DNA from: Bacteroidota bacterium
GTDB taxonomy: Bacteria > Bacteroidota > Ignavibacteria > Ignavibacteriales > Melioribacteraceae
Length of the DNA stretch: 32,431 bases
Assembly (NCBI GenBank): GCA_023447335.1
Contig: JAEXOD010000051.1
Location: forward strand, 1-32,431
Direction of reading: 5' to 3'
Below are positions 1 to 7,678 of this stretch, piece after piece. A program made the position numbers and the translations under genes. Each line of letters opens with the position of its first letter. Within the stretch, counting starts at the first letter, position 1. The notes beneath the pieces were generated by a model that saw only the letters and a list, made by a program, of their open reading frames with translations, had not been told where the DNA came from and did not search any database.

Positions 1-532
1 TAACATTAAACGAAAATTTAACTTTATCCGGTAAAGGCAATTTTCTGTTTTTGTCATAAGTCAGATTTATTTTTATATTACCGCCATGCTTTGTAGTTGA
101 TTCTATATGTCTTATGAAATAATTTGTTTTATCAACATACAAAGTTGTTACAACAACCTCTACTGTATCGTTATTTGGTATAATTTTAACCACGAAACAG
201 CTATTATCTTCAATTTTTTCTTCTTTAATAAATATAGCCGTAAAATCACCCTTCATAAATTTTGCAGGATTATAATTTATCCCTTCTTTTGGCAACATTG
301 CAAAACCTTTTGAATCGATTTTAAATTTATCCGGCGCTTTAAAATATACTTTTGCTTGACTATCAGACATCTTTAAAAACGCCAGATCTAATTTAATTTT
401 AACATCGGCGGTATAATCTTTAATGCCTAAAAACTTTTTTTCGGTCTTTTTTAATATTTCTTTCGGATCATTATTTTGTGCACAAATTGTTCCGACTATT
501 AAAACTAAAAATATAAATATTAACTTTTTCAT
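1..532 (-). CDS. LolA-like periplasmic protein, C-terminus beyond window edge
   Basis: The frame is open from an ATG at 532 down to base 1, giving 177 codons with no stop, so the C-terminus is missing. The protein starts with a signal peptide (MKKLIFIFLVLIVGTICAQ). It continues with a DPKEILKKTEKKF helix and short beta strands (DYTADVKIKLDL, AKVYFKAPDKFKI, YFIRHIE), the pattern of the LolA/outer-membrane lipoprotein-sorting superfamily. Proteins of this fold bind lipid or acyl chains in the periplasm. The start lies 7 bases after the stop of the ABC permease, so it is the third gene of that operon. I infer that it hands over or binds what the exporter moves. The family call rests on fold pattern and wording, not on a search. 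Confidence 0.75.
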   Translation of the reverse strand, partial: MKKLIFIFLVLIVGTICAQNNDPKEILKKTEKKFLGIKDYTADVKIKLDLAFLKMSDSQAKVYFKAPDKFKIDSKGFAMLPKEGINYNPAKFMKGDFTAIFIKEEKIEDNSCFVVKIIPNNDTVEVVVTTLYVDKTNYFIRHIESTTKHGGNIKINLTYDKNRKLPLPDKVKFSFNV

Positions 533-539
533 AATTCAC

Positions 540-1379
540 CTATGATAAAATATCTTTTTTCGTAAAAATGTACCCTGTTATACTAAATATTGAAAGAATA
601 TATACTATTAAAACGCCTGCAGATTTAAATACTTCATCATATTTTACCGGTTCATCAAAAAACAGCTTCCAATCATTAATATAAGTTGTAAATAAATATG
701 GTTGAAGTTTTTCAAAAAAGGATATATTCAAATTTGAAAGGATTAAAGAAACTATTAAAACTGCCATAGTTGTAATTATTGGACCTATTGCGTTTTCAAC
801 CAATGATGAAAATAATATTGATAAAGCAATAATTGTTGACATACTTAAAGTAGCAAATGCATAAGCCGCAACAAATCTCCATAAAATATCATCTGTTCCA
901 AAAATATATATTATATCTTTAAAAACAATCAGTTCACCGCTTCCAAAAATAATTAGACTTAACCCAACACATATAGAAAACATAAAAGTCATAAAAACAG
1001 AAACATAAATGAATGCACTTAAAAATTTTGCAATTAAAACATTCATTCTACTAATTGGTCTTGTCAAAAGCATTCTATAAGTTCCGTGAGTTGCCTCACC
1101 TGCAAGTAAATCTCCGCCCACCAATACTATTAAAAAAGGTATATGAATTACCAAACTATTAAGCAGTATATTCCCCACAAAATAACCGTTAAGTAAATTC
1201 CCTGTCATAATAAAACTATCAGCAAAACTCCTATTTGCCATATTAACTGCATTTGGACCTTCAAAATATAATGCGGTTTGAACTATTCCTGCCAAAAAAG
1301 CAAGTACCATAAAACCGATGTATGTACGCCATTTTCTAAATATTTTTGTTAATTCGGTTGTTATTAATACACCAATCAT
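540..1379 (-). CDS. ABC-2 type exporter permease
   Basis: This 279-residue inner-membrane protein has about six hydrophobic segments, near residues 18-38, 71-89, 117-145, 168-192, 197-215 and 252-272. After the second segment it has the family motif GEATHGTYRMLLTRPISR (about 94-111), the ABC-2/NosY-NatB pattern of a permease subunit that pairs with a separate ATPase. Its start codon overlaps the end of the ATPase gene by 4 bases, so the two are translationally coupled. The substrate is unknown. The LolA-like protein 7 bases downstream points to a lipid-like or envelope substrate, but that is inference. No extracytoplasmic domain and no lipoprotein-exporter (LolCE/MacB) architecture is present. 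Confidence 0.88.
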   Translation of the reverse strand: MIGVLITTELTKIFRKWRTYIGFMVLAFLAGIVQTALYFEGPNAVNMANRSFADSFIMTGNLLNGYFVGNILLNSLVIHIPFLIVLVGGDLLAGEATHGTYRMLLTRPISRMNVLIAKFLSAFIYVSVFMTFMFSICVGLSLIIFGSGELIVFKDIIYIFGTDDILWRFVAAYAFATLSMSTIIALSILFSSLVENAIGPIITTMAVLIVSLILSNLNISFFEKLQPYLFTTYINDWKLFFDEPVKYDEVFKSAGVLIVYILSIFSITGYIFTKKDILS

Positions 1380-2293
1380 TTCCCCTCCGTTATTTTCAAG
1401 AAATATTCCTCAAGAGAGCGGCTTTTTACAATACCCGATACCTCTATTTCATTATTAACAAGTATTTTATTTAATTCGCTAATTTTTTCGGGTCGCATAT
1501 CTAACATTATTGAATTGTTAACTACATTTTTAATTATTAAATCAAAATTCATATTATTTATTATATTTATTGCTTTTTCGGTATCATTAACTTCAATTTC
1601 AGTAGTCAATGAATCCATATTAAGTAAGTCTTTTACATACCCTTCAATTTGCGTAGTCCCTTTATTGATAATAATCATTCTATTAGCAATAATTTCTACT
1701 TCTTTAAGAATATGCGAAGAAAGTAAAATTGTTTTATTCTGCTCTTTACTAAGCATCAAAATTAAATCTCGAATTTCTTTTATACCTTGCGGATCAAGTC
1801 CTGTGGTCGGTTCATCTAAAATAATTAGTTTAGGATTGTGCAGCAATGCTTGAGCAATTCCCAATCTTTGTTTCATACCATGCGAAAATGTTTTAACTCT
1901 GCTTTTGTATCGTTTATCTAAACCGACAAGTTCTAATAATTCCATTATATGTTTCTTAGAAGTATCGGCTCCGCTTAATTTTCCAAGAATTTCTAAATTT
2001 TTATATGCACTTAAATACATATAAAAATCGGGTTTTTCAACTATTGCACCAACATTTTTAAGAATAGCTTCTCGATTTTTATATAAAGGTTTTCCGAATA
2101 TTTTTATCTCACCGGCTGTCGGTTTTATTAATGTTAAAAGCATGCGAATAGTTGTACTTTTACCGGCACCGTTTGGACCCAAAAATCCAAAAACATCTCC
2201 CTCGTAAACATTAAGATCAAGATTATTAACAGCAAGTAACTCTTTATACTTTTTTGTTAAACCTCTAACTTCTATTACTAATTCTTTTTCCAA
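1376..2293 (-). CDS. ABC transporter ATP-binding protein (NatA/BcrA type)
   Basis: This 305-residue ATPase powers the permease encoded next to it. Walker A is GPNGAGKST (39-47). The signature is FSHGMKQ (136-142) in place of the textbook LSGGQ, as is common in the BcrA/NatA branch. Walker B is LIILDEP (156-162), followed by TTGLDP, and the switch histidine is in LLSSH (H194). The Q-loop glutamine is replaced by glutamate (VEKPDF, E86), also typical of this branch. Residues after about 215 form the extra C-terminal domain of these ATPases. It is the first gene of the operon ATPase-permease-LolA-like and is preceded by a promoter with a palindrome. Confidence 0.92.
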   Translation of the reverse strand: MEKELVIEVRGLTKKYKELLAVNNLDLNVYEGDVFGFLGPNGAGKSTTIRMLLTLIKPTAGEIKIFGKPLYKNREAILKNVGAIVEKPDFYMYLSAYKNLEILGKLSGADTSKKHIMELLELVGLDKRYKSRVKTFSHGMKQRLGIAQALLHNPKLIILDEPTTGLDPQGIKEIRDLILMLSKEQNKTILLSSHILKEVEIIANRMIIINKGTTQIEGYVKDLLNMDSLTTEIEVNDTEKAINIINNMNFDLIIKNVVNNSIMLDMRPEKISELNKILVNNEIEVSGIVKSRSLEEYFLKITEGK

Positions 2294-2326
2294 ACAAACC
2301 TCAATATTTTTTCATAATTAGACGTA

Positions 2327-2355
2327 ATAATAACATTAATGTTACTATTTATCAA
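2327..2355 (-). promoter_or_regulatory. sigma70-like promoter with palindromic operator for the ABC operon
   Basis: Read on the minus strand, TTGATA (2355-2350) and TATTAT (2332-2327) are separated by exactly 17 bases, about 35 bases before the ATPase start. A perfect 14-base palindrome, TAACATTAATGTTA (2331-2344), fills the end of the spacer and touches the -10. That position is typical of a repressor or MerR-type operator. Which regulator binds is unknown. Confidence 0.6.
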
Positions 2356-2431
2356 AAAAATATTTTCAATTTGTAATTATTGGGTCCTTTAATAAAGTAA
2401 TTCCAAATTTTACTTAGTCAAGATTTTTACT

Positions 2432-4288
2432 CTAAGCAACATTTCCCTGTATTTTAAATTGTTTTATTAAGTTTTGAAGAATAGCTGTTAATTTGTTTAG
2501 ATTTTCGGTAGATTGTGCAATAAATTGTATACCAGAAGCCGTCTCATTGGTTACTTGATTAATAGCTTCAATATTTTTCCCAATCTCTTCAGCTGTTGCA
2601 GCTTGTTGTTCACTGGCAGTTGCTACTTGAACCACAATATCGGAAACTTTACTAGCGCCGTAAACAATTCTATCCAATACAACTCCGGCTCTATTTGCTT
2701 TTTCTTTCCCCTTTTCAACTTCAATCGAACCAGCTTTAATAGCTAAAACAGCATCATTTGTATCTTTTTGTATTTTGCTTATCATTAAACCGATTTCCTT
2801 TGTTGCAATAGTAGTTCTTTCGGCAAGTTTTCTAACTTCATCAGCAACAACTGCAAATCCCCGCCCTTGTTCACCTGCTCTGGCAGCTTCAATTGCTGCA
2901 TTTAAGGCTAATAAATTTGTTTGTTCTGCAATATCCTTAATAACTTGAACTATTTCTCCAATTTTATCGCTATTTTGACCTAATATAATAACAGTGTTAA
3001 CTGATTTAGAAACTACATTCGAGATTTTATCAATCCCTTCAATTGTTTCGCGAACAGCTTTACCCCCTTCAATTGCATAATCACCCGAACTTTTTGCAGC
3101 TTCAGCAGCAATAGATGTATTTTTCGTTGTCTCAAAAATTGTTTTTGTCATTTCTTCTACAGCGCTTGCAACCTCGCTTGTTTGCGTGCTTTGTTCTTGA
3201 GCCCCGGCTGCAATCTGCTCTATAGAAGAAGATATTTCTGCAGAAGCTGCCGAAGTTTTGAATACAGCTTTGTTTACATTAAACAGCATGTTCCGTATGT
3301 TTTCAATTGCAATATTAAACCCTGAAAATAACTTTCCGATATCATCGTTTTTTTCAACATTAAGACTAACAGTCAAATCACCTTTTGAAAATAGATCCAT
3401 CTTGCTTAATATTTTTTCAATACTCTCTTGTAAATATTCCTGATTTCTTGAAACTTCTAAAGACCTAATTTCAACCTTTTGCTTTTCATCCAACAAATTT
3501 TCATTTATTCTATTAATATTTTCAATCATTTTGTTGAAGGATAGACATAACTCACCTATTTCGTCTTCACTTATTTTTTGAATACTTATTTTTGTATCGC
3601 CGTTTGCAACACGAAGAGCAAAATTTTTTAATTCTAAAATAGGATTTATTATCGATTTTGCACCGTAATAACTAACAACCGAAGAGAAAATTATAGTAGA
3701 TAACCCCAATATAATAATTACGGCAATAATCATATTAAGACCGTCTAATGAATTTTTTCTGTATTCGGCATATTTATTTTTATGTTCATCAAGTGCCAAA
3801 TACATTTCGTTTTTTAGTTTTCGCCATATCGGGGTAACTTGAGAATCTAAAAAACCAAGTGCATTTTCGCTTCCTTCCTTTAAAGCGATATCCTGAGATT
3901 TTTCACTAAAATCAATTAAACTTTGAAAATCCAATTTAATTTCGTTAATACTGGCAAATAACTCTTTATTGGATTGTTGCAGTAAGAATAAAGTGTCCAA
4001 ACTTTTACGAAATTCTGCTTTAGCATTTGCATAATTAGAAACTGCAGTATTATCATTACTATTTAATAATAGGTTTCTGTTTGCCGTTCGCAACTGAAAT
4101 CCCTGTACTATTAAATTATTAAGTTCTGTACTCGTACGAGCTTCTTTGTATGTTAAATCTTCAATATCTTGTCCGATACTTTTACCGCTGAAAATAACAT
4201 AAGCAGCAATTAGAAATAATCCGATAATAGGTATTATAACAATAGTAATGAACTTTGATTTAATATTTTTATTGAAACTTCTCCACAT
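2432..4288 (-). CDS. methyl-accepting chemotaxis protein
   Basis: This 618-residue transmembrane chemoreceptor has TM1 near 13-33, a helical periplasmic sensor at about 35-183 (4HB/NIT-like, rich in leucine and asparagine) and TM2 near 185-207. A HAMP domain follows at about 208-260 (NPILELKNFALRVANGD), then a second HAMP-like stretch near 290-342 (FSKGDLTVSL). The long signalling coiled coil has the conserved hairpin tip around 454-491 (EQTNLLALNAAIEAARAGE, then GFAVVADEVRKLAERT), which contacts CheA and CheW. The C-terminus lacks a CheR/CheB-binding pentapeptide. It is a single gene with no other chemotaxis genes nearby. The ligand cannot be told, although its position downstream of the phosphate-type operon is suggestive. 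The start has an AGG-containing site a few bases upstream. Confidence 0.93.
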   Translation of the reverse strand: MWRSFNKNIKSKFITIVIIPIIGLFLIAAYVIFSGKSIGQDIEDLTYKEARTSTELNNLIVQGFQLRTANRNLLLNSNDNTAVSNYANAKAEFRKSLDTLFLLQQSNKELFASINEIKLDFQSLIDFSEKSQDIALKEGSENALGFLDSQVTPIWRKLKNEMYLALDEHKNKYAEYRKNSLDGLNMIIAVIIILGLSTIIFSSVVSYYGAKSIINPILELKNFALRVANGDTKISIQKISEDEIGELCLSFNKMIENINRINENLLDEKQKVEIRSLEVSRNQEYLQESIEKILSKMDLFSKGDLTVSLNVEKNDDIGKLFSGFNIAIENIRNMLFNVNKAVFKTSAASAEISSSIEQIAAGAQEQSTQTSEVASAVEEMTKTIFETTKNTSIAAEAAKSSGDYAIEGGKAVRETIEGIDKISNVVSKSVNTVIILGQNSDKIGEIVQVIKDIAEQTNLLALNAAIEAARAGEQGRGFAVVADEVRKLAERTTIATKEIGLMISKIQKDTNDAVLAIKAGSIEVEKGKEKANRAGVVLDRIVYGASKVSDIVVQVATASEQQAATAEEIGKNIEAINQVTNETASGIQFIAQSTENLNKLTAILQNLIKQFKIQGNVA

Positions 4289-4311
4289 ATTTTGCCTAGA
4301 TATCCAATCTT

Positions 4312-4341
4312 ATATTAAATTATGAAAAATGTTTATAACAA
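4312..4341 (-). promoter_or_regulatory. possible promoter of the chemoreceptor gene
   Basis: On the minus strand TTGTTA (4341-4336) and TAATAT (4317-4312) are 18 bases apart, about 24 bases before the ATG. The -35 hexamer is identical to those proposed at 25510 and 32097. The -10 matches the consensus at only four positions and other registers are possible, so this is a weak call. Confidence 0.35.
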
Positions 4342-4367
4342 GCAATTTTAAGATCTAAAATAAATTA

Positions 4368-4399
4368 AAACTATCCCCTAGATATAAAGGGGATAGTTT
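4368..4399 (-). terminator. terminator of the ten-gene operon
   Basis: A perfect 12-bp inverted repeat (AAACTATCCCCT at 4368-4379, AGGGGATAGTTT at 4388-4399, 8-base loop) begins 15 bases after the stop of the gene at 4415. On the minus strand it is followed by a T-rich run (TTTAATTTATTTT). It separates the operon from the chemoreceptor gene. Confidence 0.75.
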
Positions 4400-4414
4400 C
4401 ATTTAAATATTTAT

Positions 4415-5926
4415 TTATTTAACCAACATCATTTTGCGGCTTGTTAAATTATTGCCGTTTTGCAATCTGTAAATATATACACCGCTGCTTAAATTTCGAG
4501 CATCAAATGTAGTTTCGTAACTTCCGTTTGCCAATGTTTCATTTACCAAGGTTTCAATTAAATTACCCAGTACATCATACACTTGTAATGTAGTTTTGAC
4601 ATTATTATTAATAACTGTAAAACGGATTGCAGTAGTAGGATTAAAAGGATTAGGATAATTTTGACTTAATTCAAACGAATTAGCTATTACATCTATTTTT
4701 TCCACTGATACCCATGGATTTTCCGTTCCGGGGGTAGGATCTCCGATAAGCCACTCACCAATTCCGTCACTATTTTTGAAGTAAGCTTTATCATCTCCTA
4801 AAGCAGGAAAAGTTACGGTATCAACTGCAAATGCATCAGGATTATATAAACCGACTGCTTCACCGTTTTTTGAAAGTGCAAAACCGGCATGAACACCTAA
4901 AATAACGGTATCCTTACTATCTGCCCAAACTAATAAATAACTGTTTGCCGGGATTTTAACTCCCTGTGGGAATTGCCATTTTGTGGTATTACTTAAATTA
5001 TCAGTTAAAAACCAGTTGCTAAGGTCTAATTCTGTTGTTTCTCCGTTATACAATTCAATATAATCTGCATAAGCACCAAAATCATGATCGGTAATTGTAG
5101 AAATATTGCTTGCAACTATTTCATTTACTCTAACTTTGGGAGCAACATAAGGATTTTCTAAAACTGTATATGAATAAAAAGTGTTTGGCGCGGTATCTGG
5201 GTTTGTGCTAATAGCATTCAAGTTGTCTTTTGCTTCAATGTAATATTTTACAATTGTACCGGCAACCTGCACAGGAATAGAAGCACTATAATTTGTTGTA
5301 CTTACCATATCCATAACAACGCTCTGCCAATTTGCACCCGTGTTATAGTATAATTTTACAACAGGATCTAAGCCACTATCATCGGATACAACCACCGTAA
5401 TAGTTACTGCATCATTTTTTGTCGGATAAAACGGATTTCTTACCGGATTTTCGATGCTAGGCGGATTATTGATAGTAATTCCGTTTGCTCCGCCTTGAGT
5501 AGGGGTTGTGAATGTTTCAAATACAGGTGAACCGTCCGGCATTCTTCCATAAGATGTACCGCTTGTTAATGCAGGAAATATTACGGAATCAACAACTGCA
5601 CCGTTTACATCACCCAACCAAACTGTTTCACCGCCTGAAGATAATTTATAATTCGTATGAAGTCCGTTATTGCCGTCGTCACACTCTAAAATCAAATAAC
5701 CTTTTGCAGTAATAATGGTTTGTGCAGGTAATACATAATGTGTTCCCACAGTACTCGGATCCCAAGTATGCCAATTACTTAAATCAACATCATAATTGTT
5801 GGGGTTGTACAATTCAATCCAATCCGGACTTCCGGTAGATAATATTTCATTAATATAAATTTGTTGAGCATTCAACCCAACCGAACTTATTAATAAAATT
5901 AGCATAAAATATTTTACCAATTTCAT
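4415..5926 (-). CDS. T9SS-exported protein with two lamin-tail domains
   Basis: This 503-residue secreted protein has a signal peptide (1-20, ending LNAQ). A first lamin-tail (LTD) domain at about 22-150 begins IYINEILSTGSPDWIELYNP. An Ig-like segment at about 155-255 starts at NPPSIENPVRNPFYP. A second LTD lies at about 262-408 (VRVNEIVAS, then DYIELYN). The T9SS type A sorting domain at about 420-503 contains NYPNPFNPTTAI and SGVYIYRL and ends KMMLVK. LTDs in bacteria are Ig-fold binding modules often attached to secreted nucleases and phosphoesterases, but no catalytic domain is visible here. It is the last gene of the operon, 12 bases after the propeller lipoprotein, so I infer a surface-binding role. 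Its first LTD closely resembles those of the lipoprotein at 6755. Confidence 0.88.
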   Translation of the reverse strand: MKLVKYFMLILLISSVGLNAQQIYINEILSTGSPDWIELYNPNNYDVDLSNWHTWDPSTVGTHYVLPAQTIITAKGYLILECDDGNNGLHTNYKLSSGGETVWLGDVNGAVVDSVIFPALTSGTSYGRMPDGSPVFETFTTPTQGGANGITINNPPSIENPVRNPFYPTKNDAVTITVVVSDDSGLDPVVKLYYNTGANWQSVVMDMVSTTNYSASIPVQVAGTIVKYYIEAKDNLNAISTNPDTAPNTFYSYTVLENPYVAPKVRVNEIVASNISTITDHDFGAYADYIELYNGETTELDLSNWFLTDNLSNTTKWQFPQGVKIPANSYLLVWADSKDTVILGVHAGFALSKNGEAVGLYNPDAFAVDTVTFPALGDDKAYFKNSDGIGEWLIGDPTPGTENPWVSVEKIDVIANSFELSQNYPNPFNPTTAIRFTVINNNVKTTLQVYDVLGNLIETLVNETLANGSYETTFDARNLSSGVYIYRLQNGNNLTSRKMMLVK

Positions 5927-5938
5927 CTTTACTCCTAT

Positions 5939-6691
5939 TTATGGTTTATTAAAAACATACATTTTTGCCGAAGCATCGTTTACAATATAAAATTTATTAC
6001 CAATAATTGTAATACCTTCACATTTATCCATGGGTAATTTATATGTTGCAAGTAAATTACCTTTTTTATCTATTTTGACAATTGAAGAGGATTCATCGCT
6101 TAATACCCAAAGGCAATTTTGCTGATTATCGTAACAAATATCCGAAATATCTGATGCATAAGCAATATTTTTTTGATATATCGATTGATTATTAACACAC
6201 TCAACCAGAAGCGTAGGAGCTTTTTCATTAATCACAAATAAATGATTTTGATTATCCATTGTAAGCCCTTCAAGAGCATGTTTGGAATTTGTTGCTACGT
6301 TTACGGGGAATGATAAAAGGTGAGTACCTGTTTTTGAGTATTTGGAAACTTTTTGTCCTGTTTCTTCTACTACCCATATTGTATCGTTATTAGAAGAAAA
6401 AGCAATGCCTTCCAAATCAACCCCTGTAGTAGTAATGGTACTTTTTATTGTACCGTCAAAATTTATTTCAAATATTTTTGGACTACTATCCGAAACTACA
6501 AATAATGAATTTGTTGAAGAGTTATAAAATATTCCTGAGGGTTCTGAAATCTCGCTCGCCAAAGTTATTTCTTGCAAAACAGTTAAAGCCGACGGATCGG
6601 TTGGAGTAACAATGTTTCCGTCAGGTTCATTTCTTTTGCAAGATAAAACAAAAAAAGGAATTAAAAAAAGTAGAACATATTTTTTTTTCAT
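5939..6691 (-). CDS. SdiA-regulated-type beta-propeller lipoprotein
   Basis: This 250-residue protein has a lipoprotein signal (FFVLSC, lipidated Cys18). Five repeats each contain an EGI-like turn: EPSGI (50-54), DLEGIA (92-97), ALEGLT (139-144), DISDIC (181-186) and KCEGIT (223-228). Each is followed by strands such as NDTIWVVEETGQKVSKY. This matches the SdiA-regulated family (E. coli YjiK-like), a beta-propeller distantly related to NHL and phytase-like propellers. No enzymatic activity is established for the family. It lies 12 bases upstream of the T9SS lamin-tail gene and follows a 63-base gap with a stem-loop. It is probably anchored in the outer membrane. Confidence 0.75.
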   Translation of the reverse strand: MKKKYVLLFLIPFFVLSCKRNEPDGNIVTPTDPSALTVLQEITLASEISEPSGIFYNSSTNSLFVVSDSSPKIFEINFDGTIKSTITTTGVDLEGIAFSSNNDTIWVVEETGQKVSKYSKTGTHLLSFPVNVATNSKHALEGLTMDNQNHLFVINEKAPTLLVECVNNQSIYQKNIAYASDISDICYDNQQNCLWVLSDESSSIVKIDKKGNLLATYKLPMDKCEGITIIGNKFYIVNDASAKMYVFNKP

Positions 6692-6710
6692 AAGTTATTT
6701 AAAATGATAC

Positions 6711-6733
6711 GCTCGGCAAAATTATTGCCGAGC
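6711..6733 (-). repeat. intercistronic stem-loop
   Basis: A perfect 9-bp inverted repeat, GCTCGGCAA (6711-6719) and TTGCCGAGC (6725-6733), with a 5-base loop lies between the lamin-tail lipoprotein and the propeller lipoprotein. No clean T-run follows on the minus strand, so partial termination or mRNA processing seems likelier than full termination. The 63-base gap holding it is the largest in the operon. Confidence 0.6.
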
Positions 6734-6754
6734 TAAATTAAAATTCATTCATAC

Positions 6755-7666
6755 TTAAGGTTGGTTTGTTGCACCTTGAGTAGGATTATTTGATACTTGA
6801 ATATTTGTTGACCCATCAGGAATTCTAGCATATGATGTATTTGTTACTAATGCCGGGAAAGTAACCTTATCAACTAAAGTTCCGTCTGCTTTTTCTAAAG
6901 TTACATCTTCTCCGCCGGATGATAGTTTAAAGTTTGCTCCGGTAACTGCATCATCACAATTAATTACTAAATAACCGTTTGCAGGAATAACTGTACCGCT
7001 CGGAATTACAAATTTATTAGTGGTGGTTGAAGGATCATACATTAAATAACCGCTTATATCTACAGCTTGATTGTTTGGATTATAAATTTCAACCCAATCA
7101 GGTGAGCCTGTAGAAAGTATTTCGTTAATTACTACAGGTACAAGAACAGGTGGATTACTTCCTGTCGGATTTGCAGCTCCTTTTGTTGCAGGGAACAATA
7201 CAACCATATTAGAATTACCGTCCGGGCTACGTCCGTAGGACGAATCATTACTTAAAGCCGGGAAAGTAATATGATCTATTATTGTACCGCTTGGATTTTC
7301 TAACCATACTTCTTCACCGCCGCTTGAAAATTTAAAGCTTGTATTAGTTGTTGTACCTGTACCGTCGCAATCAAAGGTTAAATAACCTCCGGCAGGGATA
7401 ACTGAACCGGCAGGTATAGTCCATTTTTTAGCCGGATCCGTATTTCCGTCAGGATCATATAATTTATAACCGCTTAAGTCAACCGAAGTTGTACCCGCAT
7501 TATAAATCTCTACCCAATCCGGTGAACCGGTTGAAAAAACTTCATTTATTTTAACATTTACAGTCGGAGGAGGTGTCGGACTTGTAGGAGTATAAGGTTC
7601 ATCACGTGAACAGGAAACAAGAATAACACTTACTATCAAGACAAAAAATATTGCTAATTTTTTCAT
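6755..7666 (-). CDS. lipoprotein with two tandem lamin-tail domains
   Basis: This 303-residue lipoprotein has the lipobox ILVSC (Cys19), a proline-rich linker (about 24-36), one LTD at about 37-166 and a second at about 178-302. Both start with the same core (INEVFSTGSPDWVEIYN and INEILSTGSPDWVEIYN) and end with SYGRSPDG or SYARIPDG, so they look like an internal duplication. No catalytic domain is seen. It sits 12 bases after the porin gene and shares its LTD type with the T9SS protein at 4415. One copy is therefore a lipoprotein and the other is T9SS-exported. A binding or scaffolding role at the envelope is inferred only. Confidence 0.85.
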   Translation of the reverse strand: MKKLAIFFVLIVSVILVSCSRDEPYTPTSPTPPPTVNVKINEVFSTGSPDWVEIYNAGTTSVDLSGYKLYDPDGNTDPAKKWTIPAGSVIPAGGYLTFDCDGTGTTTNTSFKFSSGGEEVWLENPSGTIIDHITFPALSNDSSYGRSPDGNSNMVVLFPATKGAANPTGSNPPVLVPVVINEILSTGSPDWVEIYNPNNQAVDISGYLMYDPSTTTNKFVIPSGTVIPANGYLVINCDDAVTGANFKLSSGGEDVTLEKADGTLVDKVTFPALVTNTSYARIPDGSTNIQVSNNPTQGATNQP

Positions 7667-7678
7667 ATTTTACCCCTA

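Noticed and set aside
107..313. 68-codon plus-strand frame
   Set aside because: It is antisense to the LolA-like gene, which has a signal peptide and a consistent reading frame to the window edge.
1515..1853. 112-codon plus-strand frame
   Set aside because: It is a shadow of the ABC ATPase gene, with low-complexity Ile/Ser-rich content.
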